Source of the DNA: UBA11346 sp038060575 | GTDB taxonomy: Bacteria > Planctomycetota > UBA11346 | Assembly (NCBI GenBank): GCA_964652775.1 | Contig: CAZZAM010000002.1 | Location: forward strand, 189,632-253,631 | Direction of reading: 5' to 3' | Length of the DNA stretch: 64,000 nt | Shown here: positions 34,520 to 43,377 of the stretch, in pieces | Position numbering within the stretch: position 1 is the first letter of the stretch | Layout of the letters: each line of letters starts with the position of its first letter | The notes under the pieces: generated by a model | The model's input: only the letters and a program-made list of their open reading frames with translations | Told to the model about the DNA's origin: nothing | Databases searched by the model: none | Program-made: the position numbers and the translations under genes

Positions 34520-35131
34520 ATGTCCCGCTACACCGGTCCCCGCCTACGTATCGTCCGTCGCCTTGGCACTGAGTTGCCTGGCCTCACCACCAAGACTGCA
34601 GCCAAGCGTCCGCACGGACCCGGCATGCACGGCCCGACCAAGCGCATGGGCAAGACCAGCGAATATGCGGTGCGCCTCAAAGAAAAACAGAAGCTCCGCC
34701 TGCACTACGGCATTACCGAGCGCGCGATGCGCCTCGTATACCAGCGCGCTCAGCGCATGCACGGTGACACCGGCCGCAACATGCTGACCATGCTCGAAGC
34801 CCGCTTCGACAATCTCGTCTGGCGCGCTGGCTTCACCCGCACCATCCCCGCCGCTCGCCAGCTCATCGGCCACGGCCACATCAACCTCGGCGCCCGCCGC
34901 GCGAAGTCGCCCGGCCAGAACCTGAGCATTGGCGACGTCTTCCAGGTTCGCGAAGCCTCGCGCAACCGCGAAGACCTGCGCATCACCGCCAACAGTCCCG
35001 TGCGCGACCGGCCAACCGGCCTCAAGGTCGACCTCGACACGATGGCCTGCACCGTCGAAGCCCTGCCCGGACCCGAGCTGGTTCCGGTTCAGGTGAACAT
35101 TCAAAAAGTTATCGAATACTTCGCGCAGTAG
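34520..35131 (+). CDS. rpsD: 30S ribosomal protein S4
   Basis: 203 residues, the usual S4 length, opening MSRYTGPRLRIVRRLGTELP, with KTSEYAVRLKEKQKLRLHYG, the core EARFDNLVWRAGF, and the S4 RNA-binding domain ARQLIGHGHINLGARRAKSP. GGAG precedes the ATG. The N-terminal zinc-binding Cys cluster of some S4 proteins is absent. S4 binds 16S rRNA early in 30S assembly. It is monocistronic here rather than next to rpsK/rpoA as in many bacteria. A terminator follows at 35285. Confidence 0.98.
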   Translation: MSRYTGPRLRIVRRLGTELPGLTTKTAAKRPHGPGMHGPTKRMGKTSEYAVRLKEKQKLRLHYGITERAMRLVYQRAQRMHGDTGRNMLTMLEARFDNLVWRAGFTRTIPAARQLIGHGHINLGARRAKSPGQNLSIGDVFQVREASRNREDLRITANSPVRDRPTGLKVDLDTMACTVEALPGPELVPVQVNIQKVIEYFAQ

Positions 35132-35284
35132 TTTCAGGGGCTTCGCCACCTACGGCCTGCGGCCTACCCCCCTGGCTTTGTCGCGACTCGGTTTCACTTC
35201 GCTCACGCTCGCTCAACCGTGGCGGCATCGGCTACGCCGATTATATGCCGCCACCGTCGCTTGGCGCCAGTTTCAAGTCATGCA

Positions 35285-35319
35285 ACAACCGCTGAGATTT
35301 CTCTGCGGTTGTTTTGTTT
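35285..35319 (+). terminator. Rho-independent terminator downstream of rpsD
   Basis: ACAACCGC and GCGGTTGT form an 8-bp stem around a 12-base loop, followed by TTTGTTT. It lies about 155 bp after the rpsD stop on the plus strand and 55 bp from the end of recQ, which is convergent. Confidence 0.75.
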
Positions 35320-35372
35320 CTGCTCTATCTGAGTAATCTGCGAAATCTGTGGACAACCATCGAGAAGTTTTC

Positions 35373-37208
35373 TCAGCCCCGTTTGATTTCTTCCAACACC
35401 GCCGCGCCATACCGCGCCGCGCGCTTCTCGCCCCAGCCGTGGCAATTGGCGAGGGCTTCAACCGTAGCCGGTCGATCAGCACAAACCGCACGCAACCCCG
35501 CGTCGGTAGAAACCACATACGGCGGCAAGCCCGCGGCAGCGGCCAGTGTCGCGCGTAGTTTGCGTAGGCGCTCGAAGAGCGGCTGATCGGCTGAGGTTTC
35601 TGTGCTCGCACCCTTCGCTGATTTCGATTTCTTCGTCGCGCGCTTGCGTTCACGTGGCGCGGGCGGCGCATCCAGACGCACGTCGCCCTGACCTTTGCAC
35701 AGCGCGTAGCCCGATTCGGACAGCGACAGCGTCGGATACTGTCCGTCGTCGACCATGAGGTGACCCTGCGCGACCAACTGATCAATCCAGCGGCGAATGA
35801 CCGTGTCGTGCACATCGCGCAGCAAGCCGAACACACTCAACTGATCGTGACCCCAGCGTGTTACCTGTTCGTCGCTAGCGCCGCGCAGGACCTTCGAGAT
35901 ATGCCCGGCACCAAACCGGTTCTCGGTGCGCCATGCCGCGCTGAGAATTTTTTGTGCTGTGACCACCGCGTCCGACGGCGGCAACGCGGCGGTTTCGCCA
36001 AGGCACACATCACATGCTCCGCAGCCTTCGGTTTGTTCGGTGTAGGTCTGTCCGAAATGTTCAGACAGCAGCCGATGACGGCACAGCGGAGCGCTGGCGT
36101 AACGACCGATCGCCGCAAGTTGCCGTTCGATGCCGCGCAAACGCTCGGGATCATGCGTTTCTTGCCGCGCCAGATAACGCCACGTCGCAAAGTCCTGGCC
36201 GCCCCACAGCAAGATGCATTCGGCCGGTTCGCCATCGCGACCGGCGCGACCGCTCTCTTGCTGATAGTGCTCGACCGAGCGCGGGAGATTCGCGTGAACC
36301 ACGAAGCGCACGTTCGAGCGGTCGATGCCCATGCCGAACGCAACCGTCGCAACCACGACTTGGAGTCGCTCGGTGGTGAAGTCGGACACCGTGGTCATGC
36401 GCGCGCCCGCCGCCATGCCGGCGTGGTACGGCCGCGCATCGACGCCATGTTTGACCAGTGACGCAGCAAGTTGTTCGGTCGCCTTGCGCGTTTGCGCATA
36501 GACGATGCCGCCGTCGCCAGGATGACGTCGTACAACCTCCAACGTCTGCTCGACTGCTGAGGAACGCGGCAGCGCGCGAAAAACCAAATTCGGCCGATCG
36601 ATCGCACCAACCAAGCGCAGCGGATCGGCAAGTTTCAGCTGCGCGCAGATATCATCCTGCACCTTCGGCGTCGCGGTCGCCGTCAGCGCCATGCGCGGTA
36701 CGCGCGGCAGTTGCGACAGTGCGGCGGCAAGCTGGCGATACTCGGGCCGGAAATCGTGGCCCCAGTGACTAATGCAGTGCGCTTCATCAATCGCGACGAG
36801 CGACAGCCGTTTGCTGATCTCGGCGTGCAGATCGCCCACGACCATGCGCTCGGGACTGAGATACAACAGCCGCAGCGAGCCATCATCAAGCGCCGCGCGC
36901 ACCTCGCGCTTGCCGGCCGCGTTGAGGTTCTGATGCAATGCACCCGCGCTGATGCCAGCTTCGCGTGCGCCAGCGACCTGATCATCCATCAATGCAATCA
37001 GCGGAGAAACGACCACGACTAAGCCATCGCCGCACGCTGCCGGAATTTGGAAACACACACTCTTGCCGCCGCCGGTCGGCAACACGACCAGGCTGTCGCG
37101 ACCGGCCAGTGCCGCGGCGACGGCGTCTTCTTGGAACGGCCGAAACGCGTCGTAGCCCCAGTGCTTTTTCAGTGCGGCGCGCGGGTTCACGGCGCGCAGC
37201 GTGGCCAT
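35373..37208 (-). CDS. recQ: ATP-dependent DNA helicase RecQ
   Basis: 611 residues from ATG 37208. Helicase motifs: Walker A LPTGGGKS (residues 43-50), DEAH (141-144), ALTATAT, and motif VI HYQQESGRAGRDGE. A RecQ-Ct region with a zinc cluster (CRHRLL then CGACDVCL) and winged helix follow, then a basic linker (ERKRATKKSKSAKGA) and a C-terminal HRDC domain (LFERLRKLRATLAAAAGLPP). Full RecQ layout. Unwinds DNA in recombination and repair. The open frame extends upstream only through repeat DNA, so the ATG at 37208 is preferred. Confidence 0.95.
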   Translation of the reverse strand: MATLRAVNPRAALKKHWGYDAFRPFQEDAVAAALAGRDSLVVLPTGGGKSVCFQIPAACGDGLVVVVSPLIALMDDQVAGAREAGISAGALHQNLNAAGKREVRAALDDGSLRLLYLSPERMVVGDLHAEISKRLSLVAIDEAHCISHWGHDFRPEYRQLAAALSQLPRVPRMALTATATPKVQDDICAQLKLADPLRLVGAIDRPNLVFRALPRSSAVEQTLEVVRRHPGDGGIVYAQTRKATEQLAASLVKHGVDARPYHAGMAAGARMTTVSDFTTERLQVVVATVAFGMGIDRSNVRFVVHANLPRSVEHYQQESGRAGRDGEPAECILLWGGQDFATWRYLARQETHDPERLRGIERQLAAIGRYASAPLCRHRLLSEHFGQTYTEQTEGCGACDVCLGETAALPPSDAVVTAQKILSAAWRTENRFGAGHISKVLRGASDEQVTRWGHDQLSVFGLLRDVHDTVIRRWIDQLVAQGHLMVDDGQYPTLSLSESGYALCKGQGDVRLDAPPAPRERKRATKKSKSAKGASTETSADQPLFERLRKLRATLAAAAGLPPYVVSTDAGLRAVCADRPATVEALANCHGWGEKRAARYGAAVLEEIKRG

Positions 37209-37229
37209 GCGGGTGGCGGTGCCAGTCCC

Positions 37230-37330
37230 CCTGGGATCGCCGAGTTGTACTCGGCTCGGATTCGAGGGCCGAGTACAACTCCGCGATCCCAGGGCTTTTT
37301 CAGGCCGAGTGCAACTCGGCGGTCCCAGGA
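37230..37330. repeat. Three copies of palindromic repeat family C
   Basis: Copies at about 37230-37257, 37269-37294 and 37303-37329, each a GCCGAGT-GCAACTCGGC-like palindrome with CCTGGGATC at one edge, in alternating orientation. The last one runs into the 3' end of the Rsm22-like gene and supplies its final codons. Confidence 0.8.
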
Positions 37331-38292
37331 TCGAAGCGATCGCCCCATTCCAGATCCGATGCTGTTTTGTAGGCCACGCGATCGTTACGCCGAACGCTGG
37401 TCGCCGCGAATCCATTCGCCGTACATAGTTGCAATTCCACCGCTCCTTTGTGAACGCGCGGCGGTGCGAGCACGCGAGATCCGCGTACGGCAACCGGATC
37501 ACGAGACAACATCAACCAACTGAACGGCTCGTCTTCCCAACCGAGGTCGGCGCCCTTCGCGGCACGATGGATGCGCGTCCGCGGCAGGCGCACGCTCTGG
37601 TGACACCAACCGGGTGCGCCCGCTGGCGACGCTCCGTCAAGCGGACATGTCGCAGCGTGCGTGCACGGACCCACCGGATGCGCGCCAACGGCCAGCAAGC
37701 GACGGCGCGCAGCGGCGATAGCACCGAAGCCACGTGGCGTTCCCGGTTCAACAATAAGCAGCCAGCGCGTCGTCAGCGCCCACGCCTGATCGATCAGCAC
37801 CAATCCTTCGTCGGCCGAGAGTTCGTTGATCGCGTACGACACCGTCACCAGATCGTGCGGCGGTAGCGTTGGCAACGCGCGTAGGTCCGCTTCGATCCAC
37901 GTGCATGCGGGCAGCTCGGCGTCAGCGACTAATTGTTTCGCAATGGTGATGAACTTGCGATCGCGCTCAACCGCAGTTTGGCGAACGATGCCCGGCAAGT
38001 GCTCAGCCGCCGCCCACAGCGCCGCGCCGGTGCCACTACCGAGATCGAGATGACTCGTCACCACTGGGGTTGCGACCTCCAACCCTGAAACCAACGCAGC
38101 ATCAACCGCCGACGCTGTCGCCGGCATGCGTACCGCAACGTAGGCCGCTCGCGCCAAGTCACTGGTCACACCGGGCGAAGTCTCGTCAACGCCAGCACGA
38201 TAGCGCTGCGACAACAACTGGGCCGCTGCGGCGAGTCCCGGCGGCGCGTCAACCGCCGCTAAGACATGGACGAGGGCTGGTGGGATGGCCAT
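37300..38292 (-). CDS. Rsm22-like rRNA methyltransferase-family protein
   Basis: 330 residues. A SAM-binding core (LDLGSGTGAALWAA, then VERDRKFITIAKQL, DLVTVSYAINELS, LLIVEPGTPRGF) is followed by the Rsm22 signature: GPCTHAATCPL, WCHQSVRLPRTRIHR and LGWEDEPFSWLMLSR. Mitochondrial Rsm22 (Mettl17) is needed for small-subunit assembly, and recent work reports an iron-sulfur site formed by such cysteines; I infer the same here. The last residues (GTAELHSA) come from repeat family C, so the original C-terminus was probably different. The start overlaps the divergent HlyD-like gene by 8 bp. Confidence 0.85.
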   Translation of the reverse strand: MAIPPALVHVLAAVDAPPGLAAAAQLLSQRYRAGVDETSPGVTSDLARAAYVAVRMPATASAVDAALVSGLEVATPVVTSHLDLGSGTGAALWAAAEHLPGIVRQTAVERDRKFITIAKQLVADAELPACTWIEADLRALPTLPPHDLVTVSYAINELSADEGLVLIDQAWALTTRWLLIVEPGTPRGFGAIAAARRRLLAVGAHPVGPCTHAATCPLDGASPAGAPGWCHQSVRLPRTRIHRAAKGADLGWEDEPFSWLMLSRDPVAVRGSRVLAPPRVHKGAVELQLCTANGFAATSVRRNDRVAYKTASDLEWGDRFDPGTAELHSA

Positions 38293-39493
38293 GCGTGTTG
38301 GTGTGGCAGTGGGGCGGACTTGGCAATCCGCGATCCGGCGTTCGCTCGCGGTTGTGCAGACGCGCTTGCGTCAGTACGCTGCCGCCGTGTCGGACACCCC
38401 TGTTCCATCGCCGCAAGCCCTCGCGCCGGGCACAACGTCTTCGGGCGTGCGGCCGAAGGCGGCAAGCAACCTGGATGATCTCGAACGCCGGCTTGAGGCT
38501 TTCGATCAGGCAACTAAGCGTTTGGCGCGCACGGTTGCTCCGGCCGAGGCGCGCATCCCGACCCAGATGCCGGCCTCCGAATTCATCGCCGCTCGTGATG
38601 GCAGCAAGGACGAGCCCAGCGGCTTGCGCCCAGCGGTGTCTGGCCAATCGCCGACAACCGGCGCATTGACCGCGCGTCGTTCGCAGGCGGTCGGCCGTCC
38701 CGGTTTCACCTCGACGATTGGCCGGCCACAGATCACTCCAGTCAGCCCGTCCCCGCCGATCCAACTTCCGACGCCGACGGCCCGTCCTGCGACCGCCATG
38801 CCGCACACCATGCGAACGCCACGGCGCTGGCCGTTGCTCGCGCTGGGCTTGGTCGCCGGCGCGATCGGCATCGGACTACTCTTGTTGCCCGGCATGTTTC
38901 CGGTCTGTCCCGAGGGCGAGGTCGTCGCGCGCACCGTCGCGGTGGAATCGCCGGCAAACGGCGTGTTGGCCGCGCTTACCATCCCGGTCGGCACCGCGGT
39001 GAAGACCGGTGACGTCATCGGACGCATCGACCACCTAGCCAACGTCGCGCTAGGCGAGCCGGAAAAATGCGTGGATATTAAAGCGCCGGTCGATGGTTCG
39101 GTGGCCGTGCGCCTGGTCGCGGTTGGCCGCCAAGTCGCGCAGGGCGACACGCTGCTGTCACTGGCGCTGCCCAACACCGCCGCCGTCGTCGCGTCGCTTC
39201 CAGTAGCCGCGGCGAGTCGCGTCGCGGTCGGTGATCGTGTCGAGGTGTCACTCATCGCCGAAAACCGTGTCGTTGATGGAACGATCGCGCGCATCCTCCC
39301 GCCGGGCGAACAAATCGACGGCAGCAAATCGCCAAGCAGCGTCGCCGATCTGCGTCCGCAACTGGTCATCGATCTTGATCCATCGCCGGTTGCGCTACGC
39401 ACCGGCCAGGGCGTGCGCGTCACCGTGCTTGGCCCACGACCGGGCGCACTGCGTCTCCTCCTCTACCGCATCCGCGGTTATCTACCGCTATGA
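38285..39493 (+). CDS. HlyD-like membrane-anchored adaptor with lipoyl domain
   Basis: 402 residues. The first 170 are cytoplasmic, basic then Pro/Ser/Thr-rich, with a short predicted coil (NLDDLERRLEAFDQATKRLA). One membrane helix (WPLLALGLVAGAIGIGLLLL) leads to a periplasmic biotinyl/lipoyl-like region (VESPANGVLAALTIPVGTAV, IKAPVDGSVAVRLVAVGRQV, ASRVAVGDRVEVSL) as in HlyD-type membrane-fusion proteins. An unusually long N-terminal extension and no long hairpin distinguish it from standard HlyD. It heads the plus-strand export group of the exopolysaccharide locus and may connect inner-membrane synthesis with the Wza-like protein. Confidence 0.8.
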   Translation: MAMRVGVAVGRTWQSAIRRSLAVVQTRLRQYAAAVSDTPVPSPQALAPGTTSSGVRPKAASNLDDLERRLEAFDQATKRLARTVAPAEARIPTQMPASEFIAARDGSKDEPSGLRPAVSGQSPTTGALTARRSQAVGRPGFTSTIGRPQITPVSPSPPIQLPTPTARPATAMPHTMRTPRRWPLLALGLVAGAIGIGLLLLPGMFPVCPEGEVVARTVAVESPANGVLAALTIPVGTAVKTGDVIGRIDHLANVALGEPEKCVDIKAPVDGSVAVRLVAVGRQVAQGDTLLSLALPNTAAVVASLPVAAASRVAVGDRVEVSLIAENRVVDGTIARILPPGEQIDGSKSPSSVADLRPQLVIDLDPSPVALRTGQGVRVTVLGPRPGALRLLLYRIRGYLPL

Positions 39494-39509
39494 ACATAAT
39501 CAACGCGAT

Positions 39510-39662
39510 CCAAGGCAACCGCAGAGGCGCAGAGTTGCGCAGAGGTCGCAGAGAGCCGGAGTTAAAAGACACGTTGTTTTCAGTGCCGATCACCCCAGTG
39601 ACGGCTCACTGTCGTTCTCCTCTGCGATCTCAGCGGCCTCTGCGCCTCTGCAGTAGCCTTGG
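39510..39662. repeat. Palindromic repeat family A, copy 2
   Basis: Same arms as copy 1 (AAGGCAACCGCAGAGGCGCA and complement), with a slightly diverged left arm (AGAGTTGCGC). Lies between the HlyD-like and Wza-like genes. Confidence 0.9.
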
Positions 39663-39687
39663 GTTTTTCCAAAACGCCGGCGCTCGG

Positions 39688-40518
39688 ATGATCGCTCTGC
39701 TGCGCCCACTCGCTCTCGTTATTCTCGGCTATCTGCTGCCGCTGTTTGCCGGCGAAGCTGCCGCCGAGCCCGCCGCGTATCGCTTGTTTCCCGGCGATCT
39801 CGTGCGCGTACTCGTACTTGGCGAACCCGATTTGACACTCGACATGCGCGTGCCAGCCAGTGGCACGGTGCCATATCCGTTGGTCGGCCCCCTACCCGCA
39901 CCGACTGATCGCACGTGCGAAGACCTGCGCGCTGATCTGACCAAGCGCCTCGCTGACGGCTACCTGCGCAATCCGCAAGTCACAGTGTCGCTGGTTGAGT
40001 ACGGTGCGCGCACCGCCTGGGTAGTCGGCGCGGTGATGAAGCCGGGCATGATCCGACTCGATCCACTGCGCCCGACGACCGCGATGCAGGCGCTCGGCGA
40101 GGCTGGCGGTCTCGGCGAAGACGCCGACCGCGCTAACGCACGGGTCCTGCGCGAAACCGGCAACGGTGTGAAGCAATCGCTGGAGCTGCCTGCCGCGTTG
40201 CTGCCCGAACAAGATCTCGTTCTGCACCACGGCGACGTGATCGTCATTCCACGGCGCGATCGCGTGTATGTCCTCGGCCAAGTCGCGCATCCCGGCGCAG
40301 TTCCGCTGCCATCGCGCGAAGTGCTGACCGTGTCGCGTGCGATCGCCATCGTCGGCGGCTTCGACCGCTTCGCCCGCGAAACCAAAGTGCATTTGCTGCG
40401 CGCCGGCAGCGATCCCATCGTGCTCGATGTTCGCGCCGTGCTTGACGGCACTAAGGATGCGCAGGATCCGGCGTTGAAGGCCGGCGATACGATTTTTGTC
40501 CCTGAAAGCCGCTTCTAG
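39688..40518 (+). CDS. Wza-like polysaccharide export protein
   Basis: 276 residues from ATG 39688, after the family A repeat; upstream codons are repeat DNA. A signal peptide (MIALLRPLALVILGYLLPLFAGEAA) precedes the Poly_export domain (YRLFPGDLVRVLVLGEPDL) and SLBB-type domains (AWVVGAVMKPGMIRL and VYVLGQVAHPGAVPLP). No lipobox Cys. Proteins of this type form the outer-membrane or periplasmic conduit for capsule and exopolysaccharide. Its stop codon abuts the start of the next, outer-membrane barrel gene. Confidence 0.92.
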   Translation: MIALLRPLALVILGYLLPLFAGEAAAEPAAYRLFPGDLVRVLVLGEPDLTLDMRVPASGTVPYPLVGPLPAPTDRTCEDLRADLTKRLADGYLRNPQVTVSLVEYGARTAWVVGAVMKPGMIRLDPLRPTTAMQALGEAGGLGEDADRANARVLRETGNGVKQSLELPAALLPEQDLVLHHGDVIVIPRRDRVYVLGQVAHPGAVPLPSREVLTVSRAIAIVGGFDRFARETKVHLLRAGSDPIVLDVRAVLDGTKDAQDPALKAGDTIFVPESRF

Positions 40519-40615
40519 TGAAAGGAAGAAGGAAGAAGGAAGAAGGAGGAAGTCGCCAACGCGTGGACCCCTTACGTTTTCTTCATTCTTCCTTCTGCCT
40601 TCTAACTTCTCTCCT
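40518..40615 (+). repeat. Purine/pyrimidine palindromic repeat (family B) at a gene start
   Basis: TGAAAGGAAGAAGGAAGAAG, about 40 bases, then TTTTCTTCATTCTTCCTTC and CCTTCTAACTTCT. It aligns closely with 31483-31573, and in both cases it begins at the stop codon of the preceding gene and encodes a start codon plus signal peptide. Confidence 0.8.
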
Positions 40616-41846
40616 GTGTGCCGAAGACACCCGCTTCCTCCCGCCGCCCCTGCGCCCCGATCCCGCGCCGGTCGCAATCGGCTTGTCTTCCGCGCTCGCG
40701 CTTGGTGTTGCTCCGTCATTTGAAGTGCTGCCCGGTGGCGAACTGAATGCGCACGAGCACGGGATCGAATTCCATCCCAAGGCGCTGCTCGGTCTCGGCT
40801 GGGACGGCAATCCGCAGACCGCGCCACACGCCGATGGCGATGCCTACACGCGGCTCCTCGCCGGTGCCGATCTACGTTTCATCATCGGCGATCGTTCGCG
40901 CTTCGAACTAGGCGGCGAACTGGAGGCACGACGCTACGCGGACACCGCTGGCCGCGATCACGTCGGTGGTGGACTCACCGCCGTTTGGAACACGCGTGAC
41001 GATGCGTGGTGGTGGCGCGGCGAAGCGGGCGCGCTGCGTGAGGATCAGCCACTCGCTGCCACAGCGAACGCGGTGAGTCGCGACGAGTTCCGCCTCGCGC
41101 TTGCTGGTGGTCGTGAAGTGCGCGTCTTCGGCGCCAGCGCTTTGGTAACCGCCACCGCAGTCCACTACCGCGAGGACGCGCCCGGATTCATCGCCGAGAA
41201 TCAGGATCGCCGGACGCTGGCGGCCGAAACGCGCATCTACGCATTTGCGTGGTCGCGCTCGGCGCTTGGCCTGCGCCTTGGTGGCGGGCTGACGCGCTAC
41301 GCGAACGACCTCGCGAACAATGGCGGACAGCAACTCATCGCGAGCGTGTGGTGGCGGCATCAGCCCGGCGATCGCACGTGGATAACCACGGAAATCGGCG
41401 CGTCCGCCTGGCGCTGGTCCGACACCACCGCCGGTGATCCAGCCAACTCCGACGCGCATGTGACTGAGCCATTGGCAAACATCCACCTCGAGTGGCGACC
41501 CGAGGAACACAGCTACCTCATCGTCGGCGTCGGCAGCGAACTCGGCGACGGCGCCCAGGCAAACGCCGCGCGCATCCTCAGCGCCACGCTATCCGCCCGC
41601 CTCCGCCTCGCCGATCGCTTGGGTGCCGCCCTCATCGGTCGTTGGGAGCGCCGCCTCGACACCGGCGCACAACCGGGCTTCGCCCGCGAACTTCGTCGCA
41701 ATACCGCCGTCACAGCTGGCATTGATTACGAACTTCGCGACGGCTGGGCTTTGCGCTCGCTCGTTGGTTGGGAAGACAGCGAGGCCGACATCGGTGTTTC
41801 GTACTCTCGACCGACCGCGACGATGGAGATCGCGGCGGCGTTTTAA
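40518..41846 (+). CDS. Outer-membrane beta-barrel protein of the exopolysaccharide locus
   Basis: 442 residues starting at GTG 40518, which overlaps the last base of the wza-like stop. The N-terminus (MKGRRKKEEGG, then FLHSSFCLLTSLLCAED) is repeat-encoded but works as a signal peptide by composition. From residue 60 the sequence alternates polar and hydrophobic residues in strands with aromatic girdles (RFELGGELEARRYAD, WWWRGEAGALREDQ, ALGLRLGGGLTRYAND) and ends ...ATMEIAAAF, a terminal Phe as in outer-membrane barrels. Similar barrels accompany exopolysaccharide gene sets. Role in export or anchoring is inferred. Confidence 0.8.
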   Translation: MKGRRKKEEGGSRQRVDPLRFLHSSFCLLTSLLCAEDTRFLPPPLRPDPAPVAIGLSSALALGVAPSFEVLPGGELNAHEHGIEFHPKALLGLGWDGNPQTAPHADGDAYTRLLAGADLRFIIGDRSRFELGGELEARRYADTAGRDHVGGGLTAVWNTRDDAWWWRGEAGALREDQPLAATANAVSRDEFRLALAGGREVRVFGASALVTATAVHYREDAPGFIAENQDRRTLAAETRIYAFAWSRSALGLRLGGGLTRYANDLANNGGQQLIASVWWRHQPGDRTWITTEIGASAWRWSDTTAGDPANSDAHVTEPLANIHLEWRPEEHSYLIVGVGSELGDGAQANAARILSATLSARLRLADRLGAALIGRWERRLDTGAQPGFARELRRNTAVTAGIDYELRDGWALRSLVGWEDSEADIGVSYSRPTATMEIAAAF

Positions 41847-41850
41847 GCCA

Positions 41851-43311
41851 TCAGTGTTTGAGCGGGATGCGCAAGACGAGATCGTCCTTGGTCCCGCTGA
41901 CGCCATCGCGACCGACGCTCCAGATCCGTAATTCCGTGGCGTCGGTGCTGTGTTGTAACGGCCCGTCAGCGAATGGGTCGGCTGGTAAGGTGGTCGCTTG
42001 CGGATCGCGACGCAGCAGGATGGCGGAGTCGATCATTGCGAGATGGGCCGCAACTTGGCGAAAGGCAGACTCGCATACAATGATGCTTGGCGAGGTGGTG
42101 CCCAGAATCAGCATGGTCACCGCTTGGGTTCCTGCCTCACGACGCACAAATGGACCGCTGCTGACAAGCGCTATCGCCCCCCATGTACCCTTGTACTGAG
42201 CATAAATCGCAGCCGATTCGAGTGCGCTCGTCTGCTCTGCACTAGCACGTCGAAGGTCGGTCCAACGAGCTGTTCGCGCTATAGCAACGGAGCCATCGTA
42301 GGCGTCATTGAGACGGCGGCGCACAATCGTCGCTTCCTCGACGGCGCGTTGTGCGCTCATTACGATCTGGGTTGCGCTGATCATCCAGAGTCGTTCGCCA
42401 TGATCTAAAACACGCGCCGTCAAACCTGTGGGCCAGGGCATCGCCGTGGTTGATTCTCGCCATTGGGTCAACGCAGCATCCGTGCAGTCCGCTGCGACCA
42501 AGACGCTGGCCATCACGTTATAGGATTGCTCGACGAACACAGACCCCTGCAACGCCTCAATGAGAGGGCCTCCTTGGGCAGCTGTGCGGACCCCCAGTTG
42601 CTGGAGCGCGATCGCGAAGCGTACTGCCTTCGCTGTGTCCCCATGCCCCAATGCACGAACGGCCTCGGCAGCACACGCGAGCGCGAGCACCCTCGTGCTC
42701 GACCCATCTAAAACCGAGGCCTTGAGCGTATCGTTTCCAGCCACCCACGGAACGACGCTGTGGGTTGGACGCCAATGTATAACCGCATCCAACACCGGCC
42801 GCTGCCGATCAAGCCATGCGTCGATGGTCGGATGTTGTCCTTCGGCCCACGGTCCTTGTGCTGCGGCTTTCAGTTCTTGTTCAAAGGATGGCGGCTGTGC
42901 TATTGCCGCAGGCTTTCGGCCGGCATTGACCTCGCGAACCACATCGCTGAGCGCACGCTTGAGTTCTGCCGAGGACATCGGCGTCTCGGCGGGCAACTCA
43001 AGCCGCGGCTGCTTCATGTCCGCCCGCAGCGCCCGAATCGTCGCTTCATCAGCTGGTGGAATCAATGCGTCTGGCCCCAGCACACCAACCAACAACGCCG
43101 CGAGATTTTCCGCCGGCGGTCCAGGCTCGCCGCGATCATGACGCCACGCAGCGGCGGCATCAATCGATCCATCAGCGCGCACGAACGGCTCCAGCCAATG
43201 ACCCGCTGGCACCGGCGCCAATTCTCGCGACGGCAGTTTTCCGAAACACCACCAGGCGAGCCCACCAAGGACAATGAGCGCGCACACGACGATGAACGAC
43301 CGATTACCCAT
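41851..43311 (-). CDS. Membrane-anchored protein of unknown function
   Basis: 486 residues with an N-terminal membrane helix (RSFIVVCALIVLGGLAWWCF). The body is mostly helical and rich in Ala and Leu (FEQELKAAAQGPWAE, LALACAAEAVRALGHGDTAKA), like tandem helical repeats. The last 40 residues (LRIWSVGRDGVSGTKDDLVL) resemble the calcium-binding C-terminal loop of type II pseudopilin GspG proteins. No family assigned. It is convergent with the barrel gene (4-bp gap) and heads into the GT4 gene on the same strand, so it may be unrelated to polysaccharide synthesis. Confidence 0.7.
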   Translation of the reverse strand: MGNRSFIVVCALIVLGGLAWWCFGKLPSRELAPVPAGHWLEPFVRADGSIDAAAAWRHDRGEPGPPAENLAALLVGVLGPDALIPPADEATIRALRADMKQPRLELPAETPMSSAELKRALSDVVREVNAGRKPAAIAQPPSFEQELKAAAQGPWAEGQHPTIDAWLDRQRPVLDAVIHWRPTHSVVPWVAGNDTLKASVLDGSSTRVLALACAAEAVRALGHGDTAKAVRFAIALQQLGVRTAAQGGPLIEALQGSVFVEQSYNVMASVLVAADCTDAALTQWRESTTAMPWPTGLTARVLDHGERLWMISATQIVMSAQRAVEEATIVRRRLNDAYDGSVAIARTARWTDLRRASAEQTSALESAAIYAQYKGTWGAIALVSSGPFVRREAGTQAVTMLILGTTSPSIIVCESAFRQVAAHLAMIDSAILLRRDPQATTLPADPFADGPLQHSTDATELRIWSVGRDGVSGTKDDLVLRIPLKH

Positions 43312-43377
43312 GAACGGAACGTTACGGTTATCGTTGCTGACATCCAGCGCTACACACTCGCTGCTGATTCTCGCGCA

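Noticed and set aside
34544..35149. 201-codon minus-strand frame opposite rpsD
   Set aside because: Antisense shadow of a certain ribosomal-protein gene.
38249..38806. Minus-strand frame of 185 codons opposite the HlyD-like gene
   Set aside because: Arg-rich shadow translation with no motifs.
39490..39687. N-terminal extension of the Wza-like protein
   Set aside because: Those codons are family A repeat DNA; the ATG at 39688 gives a normal signal peptide.
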